64,000 nucleotides of DNA from Paenibacillus segetis. GTDB taxonomy: Bacteria > Bacillota > Bacilli > Paenibacillales > Paenibacillaceae. The DNA lies in NCBI RefSeq assembly GCF_014639155.1, contig NZ_BMFT01000002.1:558001-622000 (forward strand), written 5' to 3'. Shown here in pieces: positions 44,927 to 53,487 of this stretch (position 1 is the first letter of the stretch; each line of letters begins with the position of its first letter). The notes beneath the pieces were generated by a model. That model was not told the DNA's origin. It did not search any database and worked only from the letters and a program-made list of their open reading frames with translations. The position numbers were made by a program, and so were the translations under genes.

Positions 44927-47113
44927 ATGAGAATTAGTCTATATGCAGTAAGGCTAGCGGAGGGCTGGAACCTTGGGGTGAGTCTGGATCTGAGGGTCGA
45001 TGTGAGATGGTGGGTAGTGGGTGAGGGCCAAGGGAGGTCGGTAGATAGGAATGAGAAAGTAACGAGAGGATTGCTTGGTAGAGTGGATAGTAGTGAAGAT
45101 AGAGGTGAAGATAGTATTCGATGTGAACCTAGAATGGAAGTAAAAGCGATGGTTTTACTTTCAGAATCTATGCCACTGGGATGGGCGATTTCATTGCGGG
45201 AAAGGTTTATCCATCAAGCTACTATGGATAGCTGGGAGCTAGAGGACTGGGCTAGCTATATGAAACAAGGATTAAAAGAAGAGCTGGCCTTGGAAGGGAA
45301 GTCGGTGAATGACGGAAATAGGCCACTTCAGTGGGATTTAATAGTAGTGGGCCAACCTAGCTGGGTATGGCTCAAAGGAAGAGGATTATCTCCGTTAGGA
45401 ATGGTTCTGACAGAACAAGAGAGTGATAGGAGCGGGAAATCGAGTGAGGGGTCATATGTAGTAGATTCAAGAAAGCGGAGTGAATTGCTTGAGGAAGCGG
45501 AGTGGCTGGCCTCCGCGTTAGAAGGCCGTTCGCTACTGGAGTCGGAGCTGCAGCAACTGCTGGCGGAGACCGCGCCGCACCTTGCATCTGCGGCGTGGTT
45601 CTCCGCGGCTCAGCTCGCGCACCTGCAAGGGCGCGTGCAATTCACTGCGGGCGTGGCATCCGCCACCGCCCGCCCAGGGCAAGCCCTGCGCCCGCTATCG
45701 CGGCGCCGGGCCCAGGCACCCCGCTGCCGGCGTTGCGGCAGCGAAGTGCATCGCCGCACGCCCTGCGGGTCGTGCGGTACAAGCAGCTGCGCTTACTGCG
45801 AGGCCTGCCTCGCGCTCGGGCGCAGCCGCTCTTGTGCGCTGCTGCTTCGCGGCAGCGCCAGGGCCACCGTGCCGCCCGCTGGAGGCGGCACGGCACGGTG
45901 TACCCCCACCGAGTCCTTACTGGATCGGTGGGGGCTCAGTCCCGCGCAGCGCATGGCTGCGGGGGCGGCACTGCGCTTCCTGGCGGAGCCACAGGAAGCG
46001 GGTATGCCCGCCCATGCGTCACGCGGGGCGGGGGTTCTCCAGCGCGCGGCATCATGCGCGCGCATAGTACTTCGCGGTGGCGGCGGCCGATCAGGTGAGG
46101 TTTCGCCACCGCCACCGCGAAGCTTCCTGCTTTGGGCCGTCACCGGCGCAGGTAAGACGGAAATGATCTTTCCGCTGCTGAGATATGTACTGGACCAGGG
46201 TGGACGGGTTCTAGTAGCAACACCTCGTCGGGATGTTGTGCTGGAGCTGGCACCTCGGCTTGCTGTAGCTTTTCCCGATGAGAAGATCGCCGTCCTATAC
46301 GGTGGAAGTCCGCAGCGGTGGGTCAAAGCACAACTTTTCCTGGCTACGACACATCAATTGTTAAGGTTTCATCAATCGTTTGATCTGGTTATTATCGATG
46401 AACTTGATGCCTTCCCCTACCATAATGATCCGATGCTCGCTTATGCAGCCGAGCAATGTTGCAAATGGAATGGGCGTTTTGTGTATCTGTCAGCTACACC
46501 TCCAGATGCCCTACAAAGGGAGATTGCCGCTGGACGTTTACCTCATGCCAAAGTGCCTGCTCGTTTTCATGGACATCCACTACCTTTACCTATCCATATC
46601 ACCATGAAGTCGGTCGAGGACTGCTTACATCGTCAGTCCGTTTCTTCGTCGCTAATCCGCTCTCTACAAGTGTCAATTTCCCGTGGTGCCCAAATATTTG
46701 TGTTTGTTTCTCGTATTCGCCACATTACGCCTCTAGTTGCTTTGCTTAGGCAACACTTCCCGAATATTGCGATTGAGGGGACTTCCTCACAAGACGAGGG
46801 ACGAACAGATAAAGTCCTTGCTTTTCGAGCGGGGGAAATAAGGATGCTAATCACAACGACCATCTTGGAACGCGGTGTAACGGTACCTCGAAGTGATGTG
46901 TACATTTTAGATGCAGATAGTGGATTGTTTGATGAAGCATCTTTGGTGCAGATGGCCGGACGTGCAGGACGGTCCAAGGATGATCCGGCAGGTGTTGTTG
47001 TGTTTGCTTCTCCGGAATGGAGCAAGTCACAGCGAGGGGCTTGTCGCCAGATTAAATCGATGAATATCATCGCGCGAAAGAATGGCTTTTTGTGGGATAA
47101 AAGGGAGGGATGA
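44927..47113 (+). CDS. comFA: Competence helicase ComFA (long form)
   Basis: DEAD-box type ATPase that helps draw single-stranded DNA into the cell during transformation. The 728-residue product is much longer than the 463 residues of B. subtilis ComFA because of a divergent N-terminal part of about 250 residues. A four-cysteine zinc motif region (CRRCGSEVH...CGSC, and CAYCEAC) lies at about 270-300. Walker A AVTGAGKTEM is near 403-412, motif II DELDAFPY near 490, SATP near 523, and motif VI QMAGRAGR near 681. The part encoded by about 45520-46130 is far more GC-rich than the rest. comFC follows directly. Confidence 0.92.
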   Translation: MRISLYAVRLAEGWNLGVSLDLRVDVRWWVVGEGQGRSVDRNEKVTRGLLGRVDSSEDRGEDSIRCEPRMEVKAMVLLSESMPLGWAISLRERFIHQATMDSWELEDWASYMKQGLKEELALEGKSVNDGNRPLQWDLIVVGQPSWVWLKGRGLSPLGMVLTEQESDRSGKSSEGSYVVDSRKRSELLEEAEWLASALEGRSLLESELQQLLAETAPHLASAAWFSAAQLAHLQGRVQFTAGVASATARPGQALRPLSRRRAQAPRCRRCGSEVHRRTPCGSCGTSSCAYCEACLALGRSRSCALLLRGSARATVPPAGGGTARCTPTESLLDRWGLSPAQRMAAGAALRFLAEPQEAGMPAHASRGAGVLQRAASCARIVLRGGGGRSGEVSPPPPRSFLLWAVTGAGKTEMIFPLLRYVLDQGGRVLVATPRRDVVLELAPRLAVAFPDEKIAVLYGGSPQRWVKAQLFLATTHQLLRFHQSFDLVIIDELDAFPYHNDPMLAYAAEQCCKWNGRFVYLSATPPDALQREIAAGRLPHAKVPARFHGHPLPLPIHITMKSVEDCLHRQSVSSSLIRSLQVSISRGAQIFVFVSRIRHITPLVALLRQHFPNIAIEGTSSQDEGRTDKVLAFRAGEIRMLITTTILERGVTVPRSDVYILDADSGLFDEASLVQMAGRAGRSKDDPAGVVVFASPEWSKSQRGACRQIKSMNIIARKNGFLWDKREG
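45520..46130. other. GC-rich island inside comFA
   Basis: The composition changes sharply to GC-dominated, with many GCG/CGC trinucleotides, in the middle of comFA, then returns to the background just before the Walker A motif. Long spurious frames occur on all strands here. It covers the zinc-finger region and the low-complexity stretch up to the helicase core. It parallels the island in spoIID (4730-5130). Confidence 0.8.
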
Positions 47114-47118
47114 CAAAG

Positions 47119-47985
47119 ATGACGATACTCACGCCACTGCATAATCTATTGTCCCCAAGGGGAGTTTCTTGTTTAACCTGTGGTAAAGTCATTTCGATGG
47201 CAGTCCGAGGGTACCCGGAATTATGCCAGTCCTGTTATGCTGCGATCCCTTGGATCGTCAATCCTCGATGTGGCACTTGTGGACGACCAGTAGGTTGTCC
47301 AGATTGTAGTCGCCATGGGCAAAGTTCTCGAGGATTCATCCTCAACCGGAGCGCTGTGTCATATAATGCGACGATGCGGGAGTGGCTTGGACAATATAAA
47401 TTTCGGGGGCATGAGGCGTATGGTCCTGTATTATCACGAATGATGGGATGGGCAATGAAGCGAATGTTGCGGGAGCTTGCTTCGGGCAAGAAGGGAGCCT
47501 CTGTTCAATTTGATGCTGTGACTTTCGTGCCGATTAGCGCAACAAGACTTGCAGAACGTGGATTTAATCAGGCGGAATGGTTAGCCCGAGGAGCAGCAGC
47601 TACCGGCAACGTTCCGCTTCTCCCCCTACTGGAACGTACTAGGCATACGGAGAAGCAGAGCTTCAAGAATCGGCATGAACGACTTCATGATATGGAAGGT
47701 CTCTTCGGGTTCCTCCCCGATGCAGTAGAAAGACTAGAATCCGTAGTGTCTGCCCCTCAACCTCTCTCTTGGCTGGATTCTTCTTTTTTATTTCGACGTA
47801 GAAAGGGTGAGGGTAAGAATGGTAGTCTATCTAATCTTTCAGAAACTCCTCTGAAACTCTTACTAATAGATGATGTGTACACGACAGGGAGCACAGTGGA
47901 CGCATGTTCAGTAGTGTTGCTGAAAGTCTGTTCCCTACTTGGCCGTAAAGGAGAAGTCTACTGCTTAACTTGGGCGCGTTCCTGA
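47119..47985 (+). CDS. comFC: ComFC-type phosphoribosyltransferase-fold competence protein
   Basis: ComFC is required for transformation and has a phosphoribosyltransferase fold. The 288-residue product has an N-terminal zinc-ribbon set (CLTCGK, CQSC, CGTCGRPVGCPDC), the VPISATRLAERGFNQAEWLA core (about residues 136-155), and the PRPP-binding loop LLIDDVYTTGST (about 251-262). A low-complexity insert lies at about 195-245, making it longer than B. subtilis ComFC. ATG 47119 is preferred because the GGGAGG upstream is 1 nt from the earlier ATG at 47110, which would overlap the comFA stop. Confidence 0.93.
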   Translation: MTILTPLHNLLSPRGVSCLTCGKVISMAVRGYPELCQSCYAAIPWIVNPRCGTCGRPVGCPDCSRHGQSSRGFILNRSAVSYNATMREWLGQYKFRGHEAYGPVLSRMMGWAMKRMLRELASGKKGASVQFDAVTFVPISATRLAERGFNQAEWLARGAAATGNVPLLPLLERTRHTEKQSFKNRHERLHDMEGLFGFLPDAVERLESVVSAPQPLSWLDSSFLFRRRKGEGKNGSLSNLSETPLKLLLIDDVYTTGSTVDACSVVLLKVCSLLGRKGEVYCLTWARS

Positions 47986-48099
47986 AATTTACATATTTCG
48001 ACTGTAATATACATATTAATTTGTATGAAAATATGGACGGGCCTCATATTATAGGGTAATCTATCATCAAACACACGTTATTTGAAGGGAAGAGTCCGA

Positions 48100-48531
48100 A
48101 TGACGATGAATCTTGGAAATTGCCCGCGTTGCGGCAAATTATTTGCTAAAAGTTTCAGAGATATCTGTCCAGCTTGCATAAAAGATATAGAGTCAGAATA
48201 TGAGAAGTGTCTGAAATTCTTGCGTAAGGAGAAGACAGCCACGATTAATGAAGTCTCAGAAGCTACCGAAGTTTCTATCAAGCAAATTACGAAGTTTATT
48301 AAGGAAGGTCGAATATCAGTCGCCGACAATCCGAATATGATGTATCCATGTGAAATATGTGGAGTTCTCATTTACGAGAATAATATGTGCGATTCATGCC
48401 GGAATCATCTTACCAAATCGTTTACCAGGGCAACAAGCGGGGAATCGCAGATGCAGGGGAATCAAGAGTCCAAAGATAACACCAAAAAGGGTGGAGCTTA
48501 TGGAGCTGTTGACAAGTTCCGCAACTCTTAA
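48100..48531 (+). CDS. yvyF: YvyF-type flagellar operon protein
   Basis: 144-residue protein with an N-terminal zinc-ribbon pair CPRCGK and CPAC (about residues 6-29), a helix-turn-helix-like middle (ATINEVSEATEVSIKQITKF), a second cysteine set CEICG and CDSC (about 86-105), and a polar tail. This is the layout of YvyF, found between comFC and flgM in Bacillus and relatives; its function is not established. AAGGGA lies 9 bp before the ATG at 48100; a TTG at 48082 is in frame but lies before that site. Confidence 0.88.
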   Translation: MTMNLGNCPRCGKLFAKSFRDICPACIKDIESEYEKCLKFLRKEKTATINEVSEATEVSIKQITKFIKEGRISVADNPNMMYPCEICGVLIYENNMCDSCRNHLTKSFTRATSGESQMQGNQESKDNTKKGGAYGAVDKFRNS

Positions 48532-48587
48532 CGACAAATTATCATACGTAGAGGCATAATATTCTTCAAAATCCAATCATTCGCTAT

Positions 48588-48614
48588 TAATAAAGCTTAA
48601 ACCTTCGCCGATAA
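48588..48614 (+). promoter_or_regulatory. Candidate sigma-D promoter of flgM
   Basis: TAAT (48588-48591), 15 bp, then GCCGATAA (48607-48614) differs from the sigma-D consensus TAAA-N15-GCCGATAT by one base in each element. flgM has a sigma-D promoter in B. subtilis. The -10 overlaps the left arm of the terminator at 48608-48640. Confidence 0.5.
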
Positions 48615-48640
48615 ACTTAGTAAAGATTATCGGTTTTTTT
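48608..48640 (+). terminator. Intrinsic terminator before flgM
   Basis: A 7-bp stem CCGATAA/TTATCGG (48608-48614 with 48627-48633) is followed by seven T residues. It would stop transcription arriving from comF-yvyF, while a transcript started by the overlapping sigma-D promoter would lack the left arm and pass. Confidence 0.7.
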
Positions 48641-48664
48641 ATTTTGGAAGGAAAGGTGGAGCCC

Positions 48665-48949
48665 ATGAAAATTAATGATACAGGACGGGTCGGGGCCTTA
48701 AATAACTACCAACGTCAAGTCGAAAATATGCGCCACGAGTCAGATCGCAAAGCTCGCCGTAAGGATGAGGTTTCCATCTCTGCTGAGGCTAAGGAATTAC
48801 TACAAGCTCAGGGAATCGGGAATGATCCGGAACGTCTCAGTCGTATCGCAGATCTGAAGTCACAAGTCTCTACAGGTACGTATCAAGTCGACGCCGGCAA
48901 AATTGCGGAGAAGTTAGTTCCATACTTCAAGTCATACACCGAGAATTAG
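48665..48949 (+). CDS. flgM: Anti-sigma-D factor FlgM
   Basis: Binds sigma-D and holds back late flagellar gene expression until the hook-basal body is finished. The 94-residue product has a disordered N-terminus with basic residues and the C-terminal helical part VSISAEAKELLQAQ followed by RIADLKSQVSTGTYQVDAGKIAEKL in two pieces, typical of the family. ATG 48665 has AAAGGTGGAG just upstream; the frame is open to 48644. It leads the flgM-flgN-flgK-flgL block. Confidence 0.95.
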   Translation: MKINDTGRVGALNNYQRQVENMRHESDRKARRKDEVSISAEAKELLQAQGIGNDPERLSRIADLKSQVSTGTYQVDAGKIAEKLVPYFKSYTEN

Positions 48950-48958
48950 GGGGCTGCT

Positions 48959-49462
48959 ATGTCAGTTCAATTGTTATTAGAGTCGCTGGATCAAATGGAT
49001 GAGTCGTATGCCAAGTTGCTTGAAATTATGAAAGATAAGAAACAGGCAGTTATAAGTAATGACTATACCCAACTGGTTCTTACGTTATCCCATGAATCGA
49101 AGTTGCTCAAGAAAATTGAAGAACAGGAGAAGGAACTGCTTGCTTCCGCTCAGGTCTTTCTGCAATCCAAAGGTATTAAATCGCAGTTGGAACTTACAAT
49201 TACAGAAATCATGAGGCTCGTGTTTGATCCAGAAGAGAAGCAACACTTGAACGACACTAGGATCAGAATCGAGAAACGTCTGATGGATTTGAAACATATA
49301 AACGCATTAAATCAGGAGCTTATTGGTCAGTCGCTTTCTTTTATCGATTATTCCCTGAATTTGATGATAGGTGGGGAAGAGGATGAGGCAACTTATTCTA
49401 GACCCCAAAGCCAGGATAAGAAGACATCGGTTAGAAGTAACATGTTCGACACGAGAGGATAG
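48959..49462 (+). CDS. flgN: FlgN-type chaperone of hook-filament junction proteins
   Basis: FlgN binds FlgK and FlgL in the cytoplasm and delivers them to the flagellar export apparatus. The 167-residue product is all-helical with a long coiled coil in the first 120 residues, as in the family. It lies between flgM (9 bp) and flgK (29 bp). The sequence itself is weakly conserved, so position carries much of the weight. Confidence 0.88.
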   Translation: MSVQLLLESLDQMDESYAKLLEIMKDKKQAVISNDYTQLVLTLSHESKLLKKIEEQEKELLASAQVFLQSKGIKSQLELTITEIMRLVFDPEEKQHLNDTRIRIEKRLMDLKHINALNQELIGQSLSFIDYSLNLMIGGEEDEATYSRPQSQDKKTSVRSNMFDTRG

Positions 49463-49491
49463 AATATTTGCATTACTAAAGGAGAATGAAG

Positions 49492-51054
49492 ATGACCTCC
49501 ACTTTTCATGGAATAGAGACAAGTAAGCGTGCCTTATTTGTTAACACGACATCAATGCAAACTCTGGGACACAATATAGCTAATGCTAATACGCAAGGCT
49601 ACACACGTCAGCGGGTGAATGTCACGGAAGCAAGGCCAATTTGGGCAATGGGAATGACCAAGAGCCAGCAACCGGGTCAATTAGGTACTGGTGTAGAGTA
49701 CGGAAGTATTACCCGGATTAGAGATGGTTTCTTAGATACCCAGTTTCGGCGGGAAAATCAATTCCTAGGTTCTTGGGAAGTGCTGAACGCGAGTATGGTA
49801 TCTATTCAGAATATCTTGAATGAACCATCTGGTAGCGGGCTTAGTACGGTTATGGATGATTTCTGGAATTCATGGGAAACGCTGAATCGAGATCCCTCTC
49901 TGTTAAGTGCTCGGGTAGCTGTTGCTGGTGCTGCCAGTAACATGACAGATACACTGCAACATATTAGCGAATCATTAAATAATTTGACAAGCGACCTTAC
50001 TTCTAACATCGATAAGAAAGTAATGGAAGCTAACAATATACTCGACAATATTGCCAAGCTGAATGTAATCATCCGTGATAATGAAAGTTTTGGAGATAAC
50101 GCTAACGATTATCGCGACCAACGTGATTTGCTGATAGACCAATTGTCTACGATCGTCAATATCCAGTTTTCTGAGGATGAAGTAGGGATGGTTAACATTA
50201 ATGCAGCGGGTGTAGATGTGCTTAACGGCGAAGCGGTGACGTATCTAACGGCAGCGAACGCAGCTACAGCAACAGCTGGTCAATTAGAGGGATATACGAA
50301 GTCCCTTCAAGAAACAGATACAATTCGAAACCAGTTGAATGCTATGGTTAGCACCTTGGTCACGGGTGACATAAAAGTTACTTTAAGCAATGGTTATGTA
50401 ACGCCTCAGCAGATGACTGCATTAAATGAGGTGAAGCTAGAAGACGGAACAGTAATTCCAGCGGGACAAGCTATTCCAGCGGGCTCAAGAATCGCTACAT
50501 CCATGGATGTCATGGTGAAGGGATTCAATGGGCTTCATGAGCTAGGTTATACGCTCACCGAACCGCCGACTTCTGGTATGCCGTTTTTTGTATCAACGGG
50601 TGGAGGGTTTACGATTGATGATATTCGTGTCAATCCAGACATCCTTAGTAATACGAATAATATTGCTGCTTCATCCAAAGTTGGAACTGACGGCAAAGTA
50701 ATCCGCGGTAACAGCGATGTTGCAAATGCTTTGGCAAGCATGCGTGATGCACTATTCACCTTCCCGGCAAATCTTACCTCTCTCTCGAAGGGTTCAATAG
50801 ATGATTATTTCCGAGCACTAGTAGGAGACCTTGGTATCCGGGCAAGTAACGTTGAACGTAACTACGAGAACGAGTTGGCCATGGTAGACAATTTAGAGAT
50901 GCAACGTCAATCCGTAAGCGGAGTCTCGATGGATGAAGAACTTGCCGATATGATCCGTTATCAACAAGCGTATAATGCTGCTGCACGTAACATGACGACT
51001 GTTGACGAAATGTTGGACCGGGTAATTAATCAGATGGGTGTAGTAGGACGGTAA
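49492..51054 (+). CDS. flgK: Flagellar hook-associated protein 1 FlgK
   Basis: Forms the first hook-filament junction ring outside the cell. The 520-residue product has the N-terminal rod-like motif (TLGHNIANANTQGYTRQRV, about residues 22-40), a variable centre, and the C-terminal motif GVSMDEELADMIRYQQAYNA (about 482-501). ATG 49492 is 7 nt from AAAGGAG; the earlier ATG at 49486 is only 1 nt from it. flgL follows after 21 bp. Confidence 0.96.
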   Translation: MTSTFHGIETSKRALFVNTTSMQTLGHNIANANTQGYTRQRVNVTEARPIWAMGMTKSQQPGQLGTGVEYGSITRIRDGFLDTQFRRENQFLGSWEVLNASMVSIQNILNEPSGSGLSTVMDDFWNSWETLNRDPSLLSARVAVAGAASNMTDTLQHISESLNNLTSDLTSNIDKKVMEANNILDNIAKLNVIIRDNESFGDNANDYRDQRDLLIDQLSTIVNIQFSEDEVGMVNINAAGVDVLNGEAVTYLTAANAATATAGQLEGYTKSLQETDTIRNQLNAMVSTLVTGDIKVTLSNGYVTPQQMTALNEVKLEDGTVIPAGQAIPAGSRIATSMDVMVKGFNGLHELGYTLTEPPTSGMPFFVSTGGGFTIDDIRVNPDILSNTNNIAASSKVGTDGKVIRGNSDVANALASMRDALFTFPANLTSLSKGSIDDYFRALVGDLGIRASNVERNYENELAMVDNLEMQRQSVSGVSMDEELADMIRYQQAYNAAARNMTTVDEMLDRVINQMGVVGR

Positions 51055-51075
51055 ATAATAGGAGGGTAGAACAAC

Positions 51076-51963
51076 ATGCGCGTAACAGGATCCATGCAAA
51101 ATATCCAATTGCTTCGTAACATACGGAACATCAGTACTTCAATGACCAAAGGCCAGCAAGAGCTTGCTACAGGTCAACGCATTAATAAGCCAAGTGATGA
51201 TCCTGTAGGTGTTGGTTATCAAATGCGTTACGATACCGATTTGGCCAGAAGTGATGAGTTTATGACCAATGCCCAGACAGGTACAGAAATTCTTAAAACG
51301 ATGGACTCCTTGCTTCAGCAAGCAAGTGATATTTTGAAGCGGGCCCGTACGCTTACTTTACAAGCTGTTAACGGCACCTATGATGCTCAGCAAAGAGCCA
51401 CCATATCTGCTGAAATCAAACAGCTGAAGGAACAAATGGTCACTGTCGGTAACAGCACTTTTAATGGTAGGTATTTATTTAATGGGCAGAAAACGGATGT
51501 AGCTCCTTATACATCTACCGGAGCGGCAGGTGAGCCTACGGATCCGGGGTTGTTTTATTTAAATGTTAGCCCTGCTGTCAAAGTTCCAGTAAGTATTACT
51601 GGAGAAATCGTTTTTGGTCAGGCTGGAACAGATAATACCTTTAAAGTGTTAGATGATCTTACAGCTGCATTAGATAATAATGATACTGCAGGGATGTCTG
51701 CCAGTCTTGATAAGATCGATACTGCAGCTGACCGGTTATTGGTCAGTTGGGCAGAAATCGGAGCACGGATGAACCGATTTGAGCTCATGGAGAATAGAAT
51801 TTCAGGTGAGCAAGTGAACTTGAAGGAACAGCGTTCTAATGTAGCTGATGTAGACTTTGCGACAGCGATTACGGATCTGAAGACCAAAGAAAATGTACTT
51901 CAGGCTGCACTTTCTACAGGGGCTCGTGTGATGCAGACATCACTATTAGATTTTCTAAGATAG
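51076..51963 (+). CDS. flgL: Flagellar hook-associated protein 3 FlgL
   Basis: Second junction protein between hook and filament. The 295-residue product begins MRVTGSMQNIQLLRNI and has the flagellin-like N-terminal region (GQRINKPSDDPVGVGYQMRY, about residues 35-54) and a flagellin-like C-terminal helix (LQAALSTGARVMQTSLLDFL). GGAGGG precedes the ATG. Confidence 0.96.
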   Translation: MRVTGSMQNIQLLRNIRNISTSMTKGQQELATGQRINKPSDDPVGVGYQMRYDTDLARSDEFMTNAQTGTEILKTMDSLLQQASDILKRARTLTLQAVNGTYDAQQRATISAEIKQLKEQMVTVGNSTFNGRYLFNGQKTDVAPYTSTGAAGEPTDPGLFYLNVSPAVKVPVSITGEIVFGQAGTDNTFKVLDDLTAALDNNDTAGMSASLDKIDTAADRLLVSWAEIGARMNRFELMENRISGEQVNLKEQRSNVADVDFATAITDLKTKENVLQAALSTGARVMQTSLLDFLR

Positions 51964-52000
51964 GTTAACTATTGTAGGTGCGTAAGGGGGGGGCGTGGAT

Positions 52001-52399
52001 ATGTCGGGGATTCAACCATTATTATCAAGTGATTGGGGGAAATATAGACCCGCGGAGCTTACCGTTCGTCTCACGTCACCTGAAATGATAACAGATTGGA
52101 CTAGTGTGTTTGATGATCTAGGTCTTAAACGTCCGGATTCATTAATGAATGAAATAGGACAGCAATCGCAAGGGATATATTTGAGTAACATTGCTTTGAA
52201 GGCACAGGAAGGTGACAGGGTGGCGAACATATCATCGGGAGAAAAAAATGTATTTGGTCATATTGCACATGAACGTTATATGCGAAATGGCCAGAAGGAA
52301 GTTACACTCGAAGCCCTTCCGAGGCAAGGAGTTTACATTGACTTTCGCATTTATCCACCTGAAATTCAAGTTGATCCGAGAGGGGTCCTCCCCAAATGA
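52001..52399 (+). CDS. YviE-like flagellar operon protein (DUF6470-type)
   Basis: 132-residue protein between flgL and fliW, where B. subtilis has yviE. The C-terminal part (about residues 95-130, with a VYIDFRIYPPEIQVDPRG pattern) resembles the end of the DUF6470/YviE family; the protein is shorter than B. subtilis YviE. ATG 52001 is about 10 bp from the AAGGGGG tract; the GTG at 51995 is closer but too close. The fliW ATG overlaps its stop. The function is unknown. The family call rests mainly on position. Confidence 0.7.
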   Translation: MSGIQPLLSSDWGKYRPAELTVRLTSPEMITDWTSVFDDLGLKRPDSLMNEIGQQSQGIYLSNIALKAQEGDRVANISSGEKNVFGHIAHERYMRNGQKEVTLEALPRQGVYIDFRIYPPEIQVDPRGVLPK

Positions 52400-52821
52400 G
52401 ACAGATTCATAGTACGGCATACGGTTTGCTCGAATTTGAAGATAACCAATTATATTCGTTCGAAGCCGGCATCTTAGGTATACCGAATATACAACAATAT
52501 GGGTTGTTTCCAATGGAAGATACCCCATTCTTTATACTTCATGCTCTAGATGAAGAAGTAAGTTTCGTTTTAATTCCAGCTGAGCAGGCTATCCAAGATT
52601 ACAGCTTTCGACTTGCAGAGGATGCAGTTAGTTTGTTAGAAATAAATGCGCCGGAGGATGTAGGGGTCATGCTGATCGTAAATATTCAGCAGGATGAACT
52701 CTATCTGAATCTAATGGCTCCAATCCTAGTCTCCCCGCATTCATTAAAAGGGTGTCAATATGTGATTAAAGATCAAGACTTATCGATCCGGTATCCTCTA
52801 GTGCAGAAGGGGGACGGATAG
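52396..52821 (+). CDS. fliW: FliW, flagellin-binding antagonist of CsrA
   Basis: FliW binds either flagellin or CsrA; when flagellin is exported FliW is freed and inactivates CsrA, so flagellin synthesis can proceed. The 141-residue product is of family length, with LEFEDNQLYSFEAGILGIP near the N-terminus and LNLMAPILV near the C-terminus. It overlaps the previous gene by 4 bp (ATGA) and touches csrA, whose ATG begins at the next base after its stop. Confidence 0.95.
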   Translation: MRQIHSTAYGLLEFEDNQLYSFEAGILGIPNIQQYGLFPMEDTPFFILHALDEEVSFVLIPAEQAIQDYSFRLAEDAVSLLEINAPEDVGVMLIVNIQQDELYLNLMAPILVSPHSLKGCQYVIKDQDLSIRYPLVQKGDG

Positions 52822-53061
52822 ATGTTGGTACTAAGGCGGAAGATTGGGGAGACCGTAATGATCGGTAACGACATACAGGTACAAGTCCTCGGAGTTGAAG
52901 GCGATCAAATTAAATTAGGATTCTTGGCTCCCAAAGAGGTTCAAATATTGCGTCAGGAATTATATCAAGGAATCGTTGCCGAGAATATGGCAGCTAAGGA
53001 GCAACTAAGTCAAATGCAGCAAGAACAAATCCTGAACCTGCTGAAAAATTTTAAAATGTAG
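52822..53061 (+). CDS. csrA: Carbon storage / translational regulator CsrA
   Basis: Small dimeric RNA-binding protein that represses flagellin translation by blocking the ribosome binding site. The 79-residue product begins MLVLRRKIGETVMIG and contains VEGDQIKLGFLAPKEVQILRQE in two pieces, the conserved RNA-binding elements. Its probable target is the hairpin in the hag leader at 55864-55902. It starts directly after the fliW stop, with AGAAGGGGGA as ribosome binding site inside fliW. Confidence 0.97.
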   Translation: MLVLRRKIGETVMIGNDIQVQVLGVEGDQIKLGFLAPKEVQILRQELYQGIVAENMAAKEQLSQMQQEQILNLLKNFKM

Positions 53062-53086
53062 CCATTTTGAAGAGGGTGGGTTTAGG

Positions 53087-53467
53087 ATGAATATTAACCG
53101 TGTTGAATCAAGTGTGACAGCTGACAAAATTAGGTCATTAGAGTCTTATGCTCCAAAGGCAATCTCATCACAGTCAGACATTAAAACAAATGTAAACGAA
53201 CAAAAGATCAACGATCAAAAGGCGCAGGAGTACACGAAAGAACAGCAAGCGAAGCTAGAGGAACAAATTAAGAAACTGAACGAATCGATAGCTGCCTCAG
53301 GCAAGGAATTAAAGTTTAAATATAATGATGAAGCTCATGAACTGTATGTAGAGGTTTTGAATTCAGAAACAAAAGAGGTCGTTTCTAGTCTTCCCCCAGA
53401 ATTTCTAATAGATCTTTCTTTAAAAATGAAGGAAATGATCGGGATGTTTTTTGATGAAAAAATATAA
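53087..53467 (+). CDS. flaG: Flagellar protein FlaG
   Basis: 126-residue protein with a polar, helical N-terminal half and the conserved C-terminal FlaG domain (KELKFKYNDEAHELYVEVL, then SSLPPEFLIDLSLKMKEM). FlaG is linked to filament length or assembly in several bacteria, but its mechanism is uncertain. It lies between csrA and fliD as in B. subtilis (yvyC). Confidence 0.9.
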   Translation: MNINRVESSVTADKIRSLESYAPKAISSQSDIKTNVNEQKINDQKAQEYTKEQQAKLEEQIKKLNESIAASGKELKFKYNDEAHELYVEVLNSETKEVVSSLPPEFLIDLSLKMKEMIGMFFDEKI

Positions 53468-53487
53468 CCAATGAAGAGGTGACAAAA

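Noticed and set aside
45793..46326. 177-residue frame on the - strand opposite comFA
   Set aside because: It lies in the GC-rich island and has no recognisable domain or ribosome binding site.
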